Source: Przewalskia tangutica (taxonomy: Eukaryota; Streptophyta; Magnoliopsida; Solanales; Solanaceae). From it: a stretch of 64,000 nt of DNA. Location of the stretch: positions 69,531,794-69,595,793 of the forward strand of contig CM056733.1 of the NCBI GenBank assembly GCA_029844215.1. The letters are read 5' to 3'. The notes beneath the pieces were generated by a model that made no database searches, was not told where the DNA came from, and saw only the letters and a list, made by a program, of their open reading frames with translations. Below are positions 1-10,955 of the stretch, one piece after another (the stretch's first letter is position 1; every line of letters begins with the position of its first letter). The position numbers were made by a program, and so were the translations under genes.

Positions 1-708
1 CAGCGAAAAATGTCATTGTTTTGGTCCTTTTCTTGCCCAATTCTTCATTTTTTTTAACTCCATTCAACATGCAACCATCTATGGTGTTACTAGATCATTC
101 CTACACAATTTGTATCCACAAATTTATTCAAAAATTGGACAAAAACCGATACCTAGGGGCTGTTGGCAGTGGCCCGATTTGGCCACTGTTTTGGGTCAAG
201 ATTTGGCTTCTAATTGTGATGGATTAATCTAGTAAGAAGATTGCAATGTGACTTAAATTCTTGGCTATGGATAGTGAGATTTTCGGATTGGAATTGAGAG
301 AAAGATGAAGATTTGGGTGTTTAAGAATGAAAATAGAATTGAAATGAAAAGGGGTTTGGGTATTAAATCCAAATCTGAAAATAGTTTTTAAAAATTACAC
401 TTTGGCTCTTAATAGTCTTCTTTAGTCAAGACAATCCCCAAGTAATAAATCTTAATCCTACTCTTATTAATCTCAAACACCCGTTGCCTTAAATTCTTAT
501 CATCATATCTTCTTTACGTCACTAATCCATGACGGAATATATATATATATATATATAAACCATTATTATTAAAGAAATTTCCGACGTCGTATTCGCCATT
601 ACCAATAATTAATCCGTATTAGCACGTAAAATATATTTAAATTCAAAAATTGAATCTTAATCCTTAATGACGTTCTTAATTCTTGTCTTAAACTTACGAT
701 GTGTAACA
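1..708 (-). mobile_element. Ty3-type LTR fragment running off the left edge
   Basis: Read on the minus strand, the sequence from 708 downward begins TGTTACACATCGTAAG and continues with a text closely similar to the starts of the LTRs at 44515 (+) and 59381 (-): TGTTACACCTCGTAAG, then AAGACG/AAGAATTAAG-type sequence. That fixes 708 as the 5' end of an LTR on the minus strand. The rest of the LTR, and any internal region, lie left of the window. Copia-1 coding sequence resumes right after 708, so this LTR is inserted into copia-1. The stretch 1-360 is less clearly similar by eye. A short (AT)n run lies near 538-557. There is no coding content; the ORF at 21-227 is not supported. Confidence 0.6.
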
Positions 709-713
709 ACTAA

Positions 714-2275
714 CATCTTGGTATATGGTAGACATACCCACATACCTTATCATATCTCTGTAATTCAGTGGTTTTTTCCTCTTATTCTTACTCCTTCAAA
801 CACTCCCCCTATCACCTGACTTATAGGATGATTCTTCTTTATCCTTGATGAGGGGTCCTTCGAACTTGATCTAGCAATTCAGCATTTGACTCCTCATCCA
901 CACTCTTTCTGGTCTCTGGTTCAGATTCAGATGTTGTTTCGAATGTGGTAACATTTTGGGCAACATCTGGTTCTTCAGCAGTCTGTACATTTCCACTGAA
1001 ACTATAATGTTATTTTCAAATGTATTCCCTGTAAAATCAGAAAAAACATCAAAAATAACATTTACAGACTCTTGTATAGTTTTTGTCCTTAGATTGTACA
1101 CTCGGTAAGCATGACTATTTTGGGAATAGCCAACAAAAAATCCATTGTCACTCTTAGAGTCAAACTTTCTCAATTGATCTCTTTCATTTAAAATGTAACA
1201 AATACACCCAAAAAACATGAAAGTAAACATTAGGTTTCTTTCAATTTAAAATTTCATAGGATGTCATCTTTGTTACAGGCCTTAAGTAGACTCTATTAGT
1301 GATGTGACAGGCAGTAAAAAAACATTTTTGATAATTTATTAGAACTAAGCATAACTCTATCCATTTCTTGTCATGTTCCACTATTCCTTTCTGCTACCCC
1401 ATTCTGTTGAAGAGTTTTGGGAGCAGAAAAAACTCATGGAAAATTCCTTTTTCTCATAAAATTTTGTGAATGAGATGTTTTCAAATTCTTTTCCATGGTC
1501 GGATCTGATCCGAAAAATAGGAGAATAGCATAAGTTCCTAATTATAGAGTGCAAAATTTTAAACATGTCAAAAGATTGTGATATTTTTTCAAAAATATAT
1601 CCATGAATATCTAGAAAAATCATCTACTATCACATAGGAATACCTCATGTCTCCTAAACTGTCTACCTCAATTGGACCCATAAGATCCATGTGTAATAAT
1701 TAAAAACAGTGAGACATACCTGAATGTTGTCCATCATTCTGGACAACATTATGGAAAACACGGGTTTGCTTACCTTGGAGACAATCTGCACAGATTTTTT
1801 TACCTTTATGGCTAAAGTTGGGTAAGCCTCTAACCGCTTCATGAGACCAATTTTTTCAGATTGCGGTAGTTGACATGCCCCAACTTTTGATGTCATAGTG
1901 TTGTGTCGTCTATCTTGACATTATTGCATGTTTCTTATCTTGCAACAAGATAACAATTATCACATGTTCTAGTACCTCACATGACATATTCATTAGCTTC
2001 ATTCGTAACTTTACAGGCATCCTTATTGAATTTTACCTCAAGATTGTCATCACACAATTGACTAATACTAATTAAATTAGCCATCAAACCTTCAACGTAT
2101 AAGACATTTCTTAAAGTTGAAAATCCATGAACATCCAGGATTCCTTTTCCAATTCTTTTACTTCCACCTCCGTAAGTTATGTTTCCTCCATTGAATGACT
2201 CACAATTCTTTAGAAAACTCTTTTGTACATGACATGTGGCGAGAACATCCACTATCAAAGTATAACCTGCAATGT
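714..2275 (-). pseudogene. Copia-1 pol remnant: protease, integrase, RT linker
   Basis: On the minus strand, 1977-2258 encodes the protease C-terminal part typical of Ty1/copia: KNCESFNGG, YGGGSKRIGKG, STLRNVLYVEGLMANLISIS. The catalytic Asp triad at its start is degraded (VDVLATCHV). At 1381-1900 are integrase pieces, including IRSDHGKEFEN and a damaged equivalent of the copia QQNGV.ERKN block. At 871-1230 is the integrase C-terminal region (KSDNGFFVGYSQNSHAYRVYN). At 714-870 a linker reads HPISQVIGGVFEGV, which in this family lies between integrase and RT. Frameshifts and stops separate the pieces, so no functional protein is possible. The sequence stops at the LTR ending at 708. Confidence 0.75.
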
Positions 2276-2289
2276 TAGTATTTTAAAGC

Positions 2290-3437
2290 AGTTATCACAA
2301 CATTACAAGTTACATCCATTTTGGGAATCCAAACTCTGTTAAAATATTTTTACCTTTAGGCTCATAAATGTTGCTTCGAATATTGTCCGAGATATTGGAC
2401 AGCCTTTTAGGCAACATTTCGCTCACAAATCTTGAAGTTTGAACAGTATGATTTTAAGTGTCCATGGGAGTTACAGTGATGACACAACAAACTTCATATT
2501 CTTTGACATATATGAGAACCTATTATTTAATCATTTTTTCTTTACAAAGCATATTTTCTCATTTTTGTCAAACAAACTAGAGCATAAAGTTTTAAGAGAG
2601 TTTTCATACCCAATACATGCATGTGTAGGTTTACTAAAGCTGAGTATTTCATTCAATTTAGAAGTCCTTGAGTTGAGCTTACGGAAGGTTGCTTCGGCTA
2701 AATCTAATTTTACACGAATCTTACCAAATGCAATATCTTATTTGGTAAGTGCAACCTCTAGTCGTGTTATTGTGCCTTTTAGATCTACATTCTCACGAGT
2801 TAAAGATTTTACCTTTGTTTCAAGTTGCTTGGATTCTATGATTAAGGCTTTACAAATATTTTGCAATTCATTAATCATGCCATCTTTGCATTAAACTTGA
2901 TCCATACTCTTAGCCCCACCACTAGAAATAAAACTACTAAAGCAATTCACATCAGGATGGTTAAAGAATATGTACCTTTCAGATGTTGCTGGAGATGCAG
3001 ATGTTGTTGCAGATGTTGACTGAAATGTCGTGACATCTGAGGCAACATTACAAACATCATCTTCATTATCAGGCATGGATTGTTCGTACAGTGACCAGTA
3101 TTGCTTGTGATTCGATTTCTTGATCTCCTTCATACTCTCCTTCTTTTTGCTTTTCTTTTTGAGTACTTGGAAGGAATTTGGTGGGCTTTTGATTGAGGTC
3201 TTGGTTTTGATGTTGTTTAGATTTAGATTGATTTATCTCATTAATGAACTTCCTTACCATCGAATTGTATTTCGAGTGAGTAAGGCAACATTAGCACCTT
3301 CACCAAGTTCTTGAAGATTCACATCCTCTTCATTGATTTGATTCTCCGAGGATTGAACTTGAAGTGTCACATTCTTGCTCTTATATAGTTCTCTTTGATT
3401 CTCAATGTTCATCTCATAGGTTTTGAGAATGTTCATC
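2290..3437 (-). pseudogene. Copia-1 gag C-terminal remnant
   Basis: The minus strand carries broken reading frames. At 2460-2890 is a helical, coiled-coil-like stretch (for example VKSLTRENVDLKGTITRLEVALTK). At 2891-3437 lie hydrophilic pieces rich in Gln, Lys and Ser. Coiled regions of this kind occur between the gag core and the protease in several copia lineages. No intact CCHC knuckle was found. The piece is continuous with the gag at 5906-6334 once the inserted LTR 3443-5900 and one TSD copy are removed. It is assigned by position and composition rather than by a strong motif. Confidence 0.5.
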
Positions 3438-3442
3438 AAGGT

Positions 3443-5900
3443 TGTCGCGCCCGTTTTTTACCTCGGGGTCTGAACGATATCTGCAACGTTGCTCTTTGGC
3501 GCGGTTCCCTGGATGGAGCAATAAGGCTGATTTTGAGGAGTCGCCACCTAATTAGTTAAGTGAATTAGGACACTTGATTTATTGCAATAAAAATACTGCA
3601 ATTAATCTCCATTTAATGGTCTGCGAAATTAATGAGATTCTGAATCAGGGTTCTTTATTATCCTAAAGGGAAGGGGTTAGGCATCCTTTAAGATCCGCTA
3701 ACTTGCGGTTATTCGTTCAAACCTAGGTTAATTATTTATTGTCTTTTTATTCTACCTATTCTAAGCATTTTTCATAATTTATAATTAAAATAAAGTGCAA
3801 TACAGAATAATAAAACTAAAATTAAATGCGACATAAAATAAAACTTCGGGACATCTTTTAGCCCTTTTAGGGCCTTCTGCTCAAGATGATCTCCGGGTAC
3901 CTGCATAAACACTTAGTAAAAGTGTTAGTAGTAGAATAAATAATTTTAAAGCAATGATAAGAATTAATAAGTAAAGCCAAAAAATAAATTCGTCTTTTGC
4001 ACAGAGGAGACCTTGAAAATCAGACGGGGATTCCTTAATCGGCCAATATTGTTAAAAAAACAATAAAATAAATAAAACCTTCAGATCCGCGCCAAAACAG
4101 TAATAGTTTTAAACACGGAGGGCTCAGATATATAAAAATAAAGTGGGATATCCTAAACAAGTACGGCTGCGAGAATTCGCCCTGCCAGCGCATGTTGGTT
4201 ATCCTGTGTAAGTAGAAGAAATCATCAACGCCCAGAAAGCTTCATTTATTTTATTTTCCGTCTTTGCAACTGTGGAGGCCTAAAAAATCGACGGATAACT
4301 TTTTCATTGGCCAATCAAATGTAGTATCATGTTCAAATCAGTAAATGCCCCATAATCAAGTGTAGAAATTTGTTCAACCAGTTTAATAAATGAATAAAGG
4401 GCCAAAATTTTGTCAAAATCAGTCAGAAAAATAGTCCAACAACAGAGATACCAACAATAATAAAGAAACCAAACACCTGCACACGCTGGGATATTTCCAT
4501 GCCAAAAACCAGTCAACAATGGTCGAAGAGCATTAGGACATTGACGGAGGAAGTCAAAATAAAGTCAATCACCCAACAAAACCGTATAAATGACAACAAT
4601 ATAGAAACCAAAAATGGTCCAGAAACTAGTGAAAACAACAACGAGTTCGCCGAAATGATCCCAACAATGCAGAATCAACCCAACAAAATCAGAAGCAGTG
4701 ACAACAATATAGAAAACAAAAATGGTCCAGAAACCAGTGGAAACAAACAATGAGTTCACTAAAAATAGCCATGGTAATAGTGGATAAAACAACCAACAAG
4801 AGAAATAGCAATAATACGTCGCCGGAGTTTAAAAACTCCTCCAGATCCAAGACCGCAAATATATTTCCAATAACATAATAAGTGAAACAGAAGTAGAAAT
4901 AACAAACGTCGCCGGAGTTTGAACTCCGGCCAGTTCGACAACACAAAAATCCAAGAGGGGGAGGGGCGTCGCTTCTACGGTGAGATACGCCGGAGCGACG
5001 CCACCGTGGATTGAGGTGCGAATGAAAGTCGTGGTTCACGGAGTTCCGGCGACGGGAGAAGGAACAGTGGTGGTCGACGATGGTTCAGTGGCGACGAGGC
5101 AGTGGGTTCGACGGTGGTGGTACTCGAACTCCGGCGGCGTGACTTCGCCGGAGTGAAAGCAGTGGTCGGTGATGTTGGGAAAGGTGAGGGTTTGAAAAAA
5201 TGAAAATGGGGAGGGATGTTGGGCTGCTGATGTTGTATGCTAAAGGAGATGAGTAATTTAAAAATGGGGAAAGGGGAATGGGTCCTGCGGCTGATGTTTT
5301 TTGTGGGGATGCCCCTCTCCCTTTTAAAATGAGGGGTAATGTTATTATATAGGGGTAGGATTAGGTTTAGGTTTAGGTTTTTTTTGGGGGGAAATGAAAA
5401 GTGTGTTATTGTTTGGGGGGGGGGGGAATAAAAGAGAGTGTTTGGATGAAATTAAAAAAAATGGTGTTGAATTGAACTGATTCAAATTGTGTCTTGGACT
5501 TGACTGGTTTGACAAAAATGCAAAATGGATTAATTGTTTAAAAGAAAAAATATTTAAAGGTACAAAATTATCAAAACTAAAAATGCCAATGCAATAATGA
5601 TAAAATGCAATATTTAAGAAATGTTTAATGTCTAATTAAAAGTAAAAATATGGTGTCAATTAATTATTTAAAGAGATGTAAACATTATTAAAATAACGAC
5701 GGTGTAATAATAATAGAAACATAATATTAACAAAGACATAATGCTTAATTTAAAATAAAAAGATGCAATGTCATTTTGTGAAGAAATAAACATAGAATAT
5801 TATGTAAAAAATGCAAAAAATGATGATTAAAATGCGGTGTCCTAAAACACATAAAATTGCAATAAATATACAAAAAACGGGTCAAAATTGACTGTCAACA
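3443..5900 (-). mobile_element. Solo LTR, Tat/Ogre-like (2458 bp), TSD aaggt
   Basis: Both flanks carry the 5-bp duplication aaggt (3438-3442 and 5901-5905), and removing the segment rejoins copia-1 gag. On the plus strand it starts tgtcgcgccc and ends tgtcaaca, the same ends as the two LTRs of element D (51416-53528 and 56561-58687). Element D's primer site shows that the transcribed strand is minus, so the LTR reads TGTTGACA...GGGCGCGACA. There is no internal region or second LTR, so this is a solo LTR left by LTR-LTR recombination. The interior is G/C-rich near 4900-5160 and A/T-rich at 5440-5880, with a G11 run near 5418. The small ORFs inside are not supported as genes. Confidence 0.85.
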
Positions 5901-5905
5901 AAGGT

Positions 5906-6334
5906 ATAAAGGTACATAGTAGCAAGATTGTGAGCTTCTTCAACGGCACAAATCTTTAAGTTGAACTTTTCTGAAAGAGAACAAAGAGCCTTTCAAAATA
6001 TGATTTAATATCATCCACTTCTTTCATCCTTAAAAATTTATATTTGCTCATGAGCATGCGTAGCTTTGTTCTATGAATACTTGAGTTACCTTCACAATGA
6101 ATTTGTAAAGTATCACATGCATCCTTAGCCGTTGGAAAATTTTGAATGAGTTTGAACATGTAAAGATCAACCCATCTAAAAATTGCATTTAAGGTTTTTT
6201 CGTTAAGCTAACATTATTGGTTTCTTCCGCCGTCCATTTGGATTTAGGTTTAACAAGAATGTCACCTTCCTCACCCGGCGGCAACATTTGAACAACATAC
6301 CCATTGGTTATAGATCTCTGATTAGTGTGTAAAT
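5906..6334 (-). pseudogene. Copia-1 gag middle fragment
   Basis: On the minus strand the frame from 6332 reads NQRSITNGYVVQMLPPGEEG and then a WTAEE motif, followed (ORF 5956-6159) by LIQNFPTAKDACDTLQIHCEG, NSSIHRTKLRMLMSKYKFLRM and VDDIKSYFERL. The WTAEE...AKDAWD..Q..EG...VR.TKL..L...FE.LRM pattern is the Ty1/copia gag (UBN2-type) signature. A frameshift near 6190-6200 separates the two parts. The fragment joins the piece at 7899-8020 across the LTR at 6335-7898, and the piece ending at 3437 across the solo LTR. Confidence 0.75.
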
Positions 6335-7898
6335 ATGCATATGTTATAATAATTCCATATGTATTTTAATTGTTATTGTATAGTATTTGTTGCATGTTTA
6401 TACGTAATTTTGTATTTCATAGGTTAGCCAAAAATATCTATTTTTCTATAGTAATGGATACTTAAACATGATTGAACAGTTAGTATGTGTATTGCTTGAT
6501 GTCTTGGCCATAATATAAATTACAATCATCCAATTTGTGTGACACTAATGTTTTTGGACACTCAAGACAATGTACTAAAGATATAAGCGGGTATATAAAA
6601 CCAACTTTGCAATTTGAAAGTCCAATTAAGATTACACAACAATTCTGTCCAAATTTTGGTTGAGTTTTGATCCATGACATATTTTCGTATTTGGCCTATA
6701 TCTCAAGCTATACACATACTATTGATCCAATTCTAATTGCATTGGTTAGATAACTCATGTATCTACTACTCTTATCAAGGCCCAAACTGCTGAAAACATT
6801 GGATTTTAGAGTCAAATTGACGATCAAAGTGTTCATCATGACAATGCTCCGGATTTCAAACTCCACAGGACACAATTTGGAATTTAATTCACTATAATTC
6901 ACACATAAATCCAATTGATCTACCATTAGCTGGAAAGTGTAGATAAGATCTACTGCTACAACTTTGAAAAGTTTGAAGATCATTAAATGTGTGCAAGTAG
7001 ATCTTTGAATCGTGTAAACTCATAATAATAATCTGTCAAAGTTGTCAATGTTCATTTAACCAAGGAGCAGTAATTTGACCATAACTTTCACATGATAAAT
7101 CCAATGGAAGAGATTCAAACTAATCTGAAAATCTACCTCAACGTCCCACAATTGATATGAAGGAAGAAATTCAAGATTGCAATAGGAAGCTTGTCCAATT
7201 TAGCAATTAATGAGCGGACCCGAAATTGTCCACAATAATGCAAGTCTTCGCAACTTTTGAGCCTATATAAAGGGGCCTTTGGCAATACATTTGGGGCATC
7301 ACTCTCTTTGTAATATATCTCATATATTAGTAGTATTTCTCTGAAAAATATGAGTTTTAATTATTATAGTATGAGTAGCTAAACATTTAGCTAGAGCTAG
7401 GGGTGAAGCTTAAGTAAGATAGTAGTATTATTCTTGCTTTTCACAAGATCTTCAATGTTATATCTTTTTAGTTGTCTAATGAGATATGTCAATGGTTTTG
7501 TTTTGTGAAAACTTTGATTTGTTGTAGACATATTTGACACAATGAATGCTTAGTTTTACATAACAACAATTGATTTCATAAACTCTTTTAAGGCACCTAG
7601 AAAGATAATTTTCAACAGTTATAAACTTTCAAGTGCTTAATGTTTTATCTTCCAATTGAAATCACTTGATTGTTAGATTTCAATTGAGTTATAAAATATA
7701 GCCAAGAGCAACTTTATTATTTTACTTAAGTGGAATCTCAGAGCTTACGTAGTCCACTATATAAAGCCTTAAAATTCACAACTAGATTGACATTCTAAGT
7801 CTTCAAAATATCCCTGTGGTTCGACACTCGGACTTCCGAGAAATTTATTACTTGAGACAAACATATACTTGGGTGTGTAACGATAAAGTGCTATCAAG
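6335..7898 (+). mobile_element. Athila-like Ty3 LTR inserted in copia-1 gag
   Basis: This block interrupts the gag reading frame (one side reads NQRSITNG, the other IKSIDVRAW). It begins near tgtgtaaatatgc and contains a strong promoter-like TATA (tatataaag, 7264-7272). It ends with a text common at the 3' end of Athila-type LTRs: ctgtggttcgac (about 7815), then acttgggtgtgtaacg and atca|agtttttggc. The last words resemble the start of an Athila primer site. I could not find a matching TSD, so it may be a truncated copy rather than a clean solo LTR. Assignment rests on pattern memory. The ORFs at 6480-6680 and 6708-6983 (minus) are not recognised and not called. Confidence 0.45.
7264..7272 (+). 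promoter_or_regulatory. TATA box of the Athila-like LTR
   Basis: The word tatataaag, followed by a G/C-rich start-site-like stretch (gggcctttgg), lies in the 3' half of the LTR. This is where the U3/R boundary is expected. It is seen in sequence only. Confidence 0.4.
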
Positions 7899-8020
7899 TT
7901 TTTGGCTCCATGCCCTAACATCAATTGATTTGATGTGAGAACGTAGGTGAATCCTTAATAGGTACAGTTTGTTCCATCTAAAATAGAAAGTCTACCAATA
8001 TTTGGATTAGCCGGATACAT
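7899..8020 (-). pseudogene. Copia-1 gag N-terminal fragment
   Basis: From an ATG at 8020 (minus) the frame reads MYPANPNIGRLSILDGTNCTY, then a stop where copia gags have Trp, then after a frame change IKSIDVRAW. The LDGTNY.YW...M...IKS.D..AW pattern is the normal copia gag start. It lies just downstream of the primer site at 8063-8076, as expected. The frame is cut by the Athila-like LTR. Confidence 0.7.
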
Positions 8021-8062
8021 AGCTTTGAATAAGAGGACCAAGCACTTATTATGCCAAGTGTT

Positions 8063-8076
8063 GACTCTGATATCAC
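8063..8076 (-). other. Copia-1 primer binding site (initiator Met tRNA type)
   Basis: The minus strand reads gtgatatcagagtc directly inside the LTR end. It differs slightly from the usual TGGTATCAGAGC, complementary to the 3' end of tRNA-iMet, that Ty1/copia elements use. Confidence 0.65.
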
Positions 8077-8077
8077 T

Positions 8078-8317
8078 TGTTGGATCCCGGGGGTAATACT
8101 ATGGAACAATAAAAATACACTGGAAATAAATAAATTGAATGCCAATTACAGTTTGCAAATGTCAGTGATAATGTCGTCCGTCACAACTGACAACACTTCG
8201 ATAAAACTGAAAAAACCTTTGAAGAGTAAAATGGAGCGGAAATAATAAAGAACACAAATATTTATATTTACATAGGTTATATTGATATAACATATGACGA
8301 TCAATGACCGAAAGTAT

Positions 8318-8390
<73 letters not shown>

Positions 8391-9059
8391 GAGTATATTC
8401 CTTCTTTTACAATATTACAAGATAATACAAAAAGAATAAAAAGGTTTAAGTCGCATATGACTTATGTCTAAAAAATCTATCTAAATAGACATAGACAACA
8501 TCTCATTACAATTGCTTCAATAAAGAACAAATCTAGAATCTAGGCAGCAACTGTAATATTGGACAGAATGTTGTCAACACGCTCAGACAACATTTGTGAT
8601 CCAGATTTCTGAGATGAAATTCCGAGAGCTCTCTTGGTATTTTTCCATTTTATTTCTGGATATGGATTCACTGATCTTCCCTATCTATTTATAGTAGAGA
8701 GTCTTCCTTGAAAAGCTCATTGAATCGTTGTAGAAGTTGAGGGAAAGGTGGGCAATTGATAAGGTTTGTTGGACAAGATTGTAGAGCAAGATCCTCTAAC
8801 TTCTTGGACTTGTTCCCCAAGTTTAGAAACGTCTTGGACTTGGTCTTCCCACGTTTTTAATCAGCTCCTAATCACTTTGCCAAGTCACTTTACCATCATG
8901 GTAAAAAATCCCACGAGATCTTCAGTTCCGTGAAGTAAGGCAAAACTATTTCACAGAATGTTGGTCCAAATGTCGTGATATTTGTTCCAACATTTCTGAT
9001 TTTAACTTAGAGCTGAAAAATGATATGTTGGGCGAAATGTCACAACACCAAACCCAACA
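8078..9059 (-). mobile_element. 5' LTR of copia-1
   Basis: The plus-strand ends tgttgg (8078) and ccaaca (9059) form a perfect 6-bp terminal inverted repeat. The left end abuts the primer site. A minus-strand TATA (ctataaatag, 8685-8694) supports promoter function. The outer end was chosen from the TG..CA palindrome and not from a TSD, because the partner LTR is outside the window. A long (TA)n run lies inside. Confidence 0.6.
8322..8387. repeat. (TA)n microsatellite, about 33 units
   Basis: An uninterrupted TA dinucleotide run lies inside the copia-1 LTR. It is likely to be length-polymorphic and prone to assembly error. Confidence 0.95.
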
Positions 9060-9235
9060 TTAACTGGTACAATGTCGTAACTTGGGTTGGGAAAGAATGA
9101 GATTAGCTATATTGCAATATCAGTTCACGTGAATCCCAGGTACGTCTATTGACTAATGGTTATGCAATGGACATGCGATGCCAGAAACTGATTGTTCTTA
9201 TGATGTGTACCTAATTTCGATGATAGGAGGAATGG

Positions 9236-9450
9236 TGTAATTCAGTGTTAGGAGCACTTGCCCTCATCAATCTCACTTCCATATGTAGAATAGTGTAAAT
9301 ATCCTTGAGTGAAGTCCTTTCATTAATACAATATATATAGTGTATACAATTGTAGTCCTAATGAAATAAGAATCTTTACTTTACATAATTACACTAACAT
9401 ATTAATTACAGAATATACGGTGAATATATATAAATATATTCACTATCACA
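9236..9450 (-). mobile_element. 3' LTR of copia-2 (short, about 215 bp)
   Basis: The minus strand reads TGTGATAG from 9450, directly after a polypurine-like GACTGAGGGG that ends the pol frame. It contains a TATA-like atatata and attaatgaaagg, and a plausible end ...ATTACA at 9236. The inner boundary at 9450 is well supported by the polypurine tract. The outer end is a guess from the TGT/ACA inverted repeat. Confidence 0.45.
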
Positions 9451-10559
9451 CCCCTCAGTCGGAGCGGGAGGAGGTCGAACGCTGAGATTGTATCTGAAGT
9501 CAAGGAGCAGTTACCGAGGAAGCCCATTAGTGAATATATATGTGTACTGATATGAAGAAGGAACATGCAACACCCTAATGTGGCTCATTACAATCTTCTC
9601 ACGAACAAAGTGAATATCCATCTCAATATGTGTGGTTCATTGAAGCTGAATCAGGTTACGAGACAAGTAGACAGCAGATATGTTATCATAATAAACCAAA
9701 GATATGAGACAATGAAGCTCAAGAAGGAGATTTCGGAGCCAACATAGCTCTGCAATAACGTTCGCAATGCCTCGATATTTTTCTTCTACACTCGAATGGG
9801 AAAGCGTGGCTTGCTGCTTGGCAGACCATGAAATAATATTATCCCCAAAAAATACACAATAGTCAGATGTAGAGTGACGGGTGTCCGGACAACCTGCCCA
9901 ATCTGTGTTTGTGTAAGAAAGTAACATATTCGGTGCAGAGGGATATAGATGTAGTCCATAGTCAAGAGTGCTCTTAACGTACTGAATGATACACTTAAGA
10001 GTTGTAAAGGGAGGCTCCCTAGGAGCGTGCATGAACAAGCACACCTGCTGAATAACATATGTAATATCGGGCCGAGTGAAAGTGAGGTACTGAAGAGCAT
10101 CTGCAAGACTCCTATAAAGAGAGGGATCACTGGCCAAATCCCCGTCATCTGCACTGAATTTTGACTTCGAGTCGATAGGAGTGGATATGATCTTATAGTT
10201 TGCCATTTTAGTCTTGTAGACAATCTCATCTACATACTTACGCTGACACAAGAATATGGCATGTGCGGATCTGGTTACAGATATCCTCAAAAAGTAACTC
10301 AACTTACCCAAGTTTGTCATAGCAAATTCGAACTTGAGCATGGCAACAATCTCGTGTTTCAGTGTATCAGTGTATCAGAAGAAGATGTCAGAACAATATC
10401 ATCCACATATAAAATAAGATAAGTCGTGTCAGTACCTCGATGAAAAATAAAAAAGGAATGATCACTCTTGCTGCACACAAACCCGATCTGTATGATGTAT
10501 GTAGCAAACCTCTCATACCAAGCCTTAGGGGCTTGTTTGAAATACCTTTGATTAAAATG
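9451..10559 (-). pseudogene. Copia-2 pol remnant: RT 3' part and RNase H
   Basis: On the minus strand the first frame (10577-10359) carries KQAPKAWYERF and the RT active-site block LYVDDIVLTSS. The second frame (10341-9637) continues through FEMTNLG-type connection sequence, YRSLADALQYLTFTRPDI, a damaged RNase H region (NTDWAGCPDTRHSTSDYCVF, with Asn where an acidic residue is usual) and VYYDNISAVYLS. A third frame (9640-9455) gives EMDIHFVREK and ends in a proline-rich tail beside the polypurine tract. At least two frameshifts make it dead. The gag, integrase and RT 5' regions are missing. Confidence 0.85.
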
Positions 10560-10950
10560 TATAACAAGATTAGTCATTTTTAAAATTAAGAGCTTTAAGA
10601 GTATTTAATCATTTTAACGATGTTCATCATTTTTTACTAAACACATTAACCGCTTACTTTCAGTTTCTACACTTCAATTCAAACACATAACTACTTATTT
10701 ATAAATTCAACTCTAATACTTGGTGCTTAAAATTTACTAGATTGAGCTAATCTAAACGAGCTCTAAATCCACAATGCCTTGATCTCCTCTTGCATGGCAT
10801 TCAACTAGGGTGGTTTGGATAAGCTTCCTTGACAGTTCGAGAGTTTTAAATTTGAGGGAAGTAAAGAGGTAAAAATAATTAATAAATGTATGATTAGTCA
10901 TGTTGGTAGTTTTAGGTCGCGTGAGTATGTTGTGAGTATTATGGAGACAG
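10560..10950. other. A/T-rich insert, copia scrap and unassigned flank
   Basis: The stretch 10560-10765 is A/T-rich and interrupts copia-2 RT. Its edges carry loosely inverted words (gcttgttt near 10540 and aaacgagctc near 10756), so it could be a MITE, but no clear TSD was found. On the minus strand at 10766-10806, AMQEEIKAL matches the copia text that lies upstream of RT, so a scrap of copia-2 continues beyond the insert. From 10807 to 10950 I recognise nothing. This is the sequence into which copia-A inserted, and it continues at 37835. Confidence 0.4.
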
Positions 10951-10955
10951 GAAGG

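Larger units (their letters stand above)
709..9059 (-). mobile_element. Copia-1: old, multiply interrupted Ty1/copia retrotransposon
   Basis: Read on the minus strand, the order is LTR (8078-9059), Met-type primer binding site (8063-8076), gag N-terminus (about 7899-8020), gag middle (5906-6334), gag C-terminal coiled region (about 2290-3437), protease (1977-2270), integrase (about 871-1900) and the integrase-RT linker (to about 714). RT, RNase H and the 3' LTR are not in the window; they probably lie left of the LTR that ends at 708. Three LTR insertions (ending at 708; 3443-5900; about 6335-7898) break it up. Many stops and frameshifts show an old, dead copy. The gene order and motifs are Ty1/copia; I do not assign a lineage. 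Confidence 0.75.

Noticed and set aside
2439..2894. 151-codon plus-strand ORF
   Set aside because: Antisense shadow of the copia-1 gag coiled-coil region.
6480..6983. Two minus-strand ORFs in the Athila-like LTR
   Set aside because: Located in an LTR with no motif; the surrounding gag frame shows this is inserted sequence.
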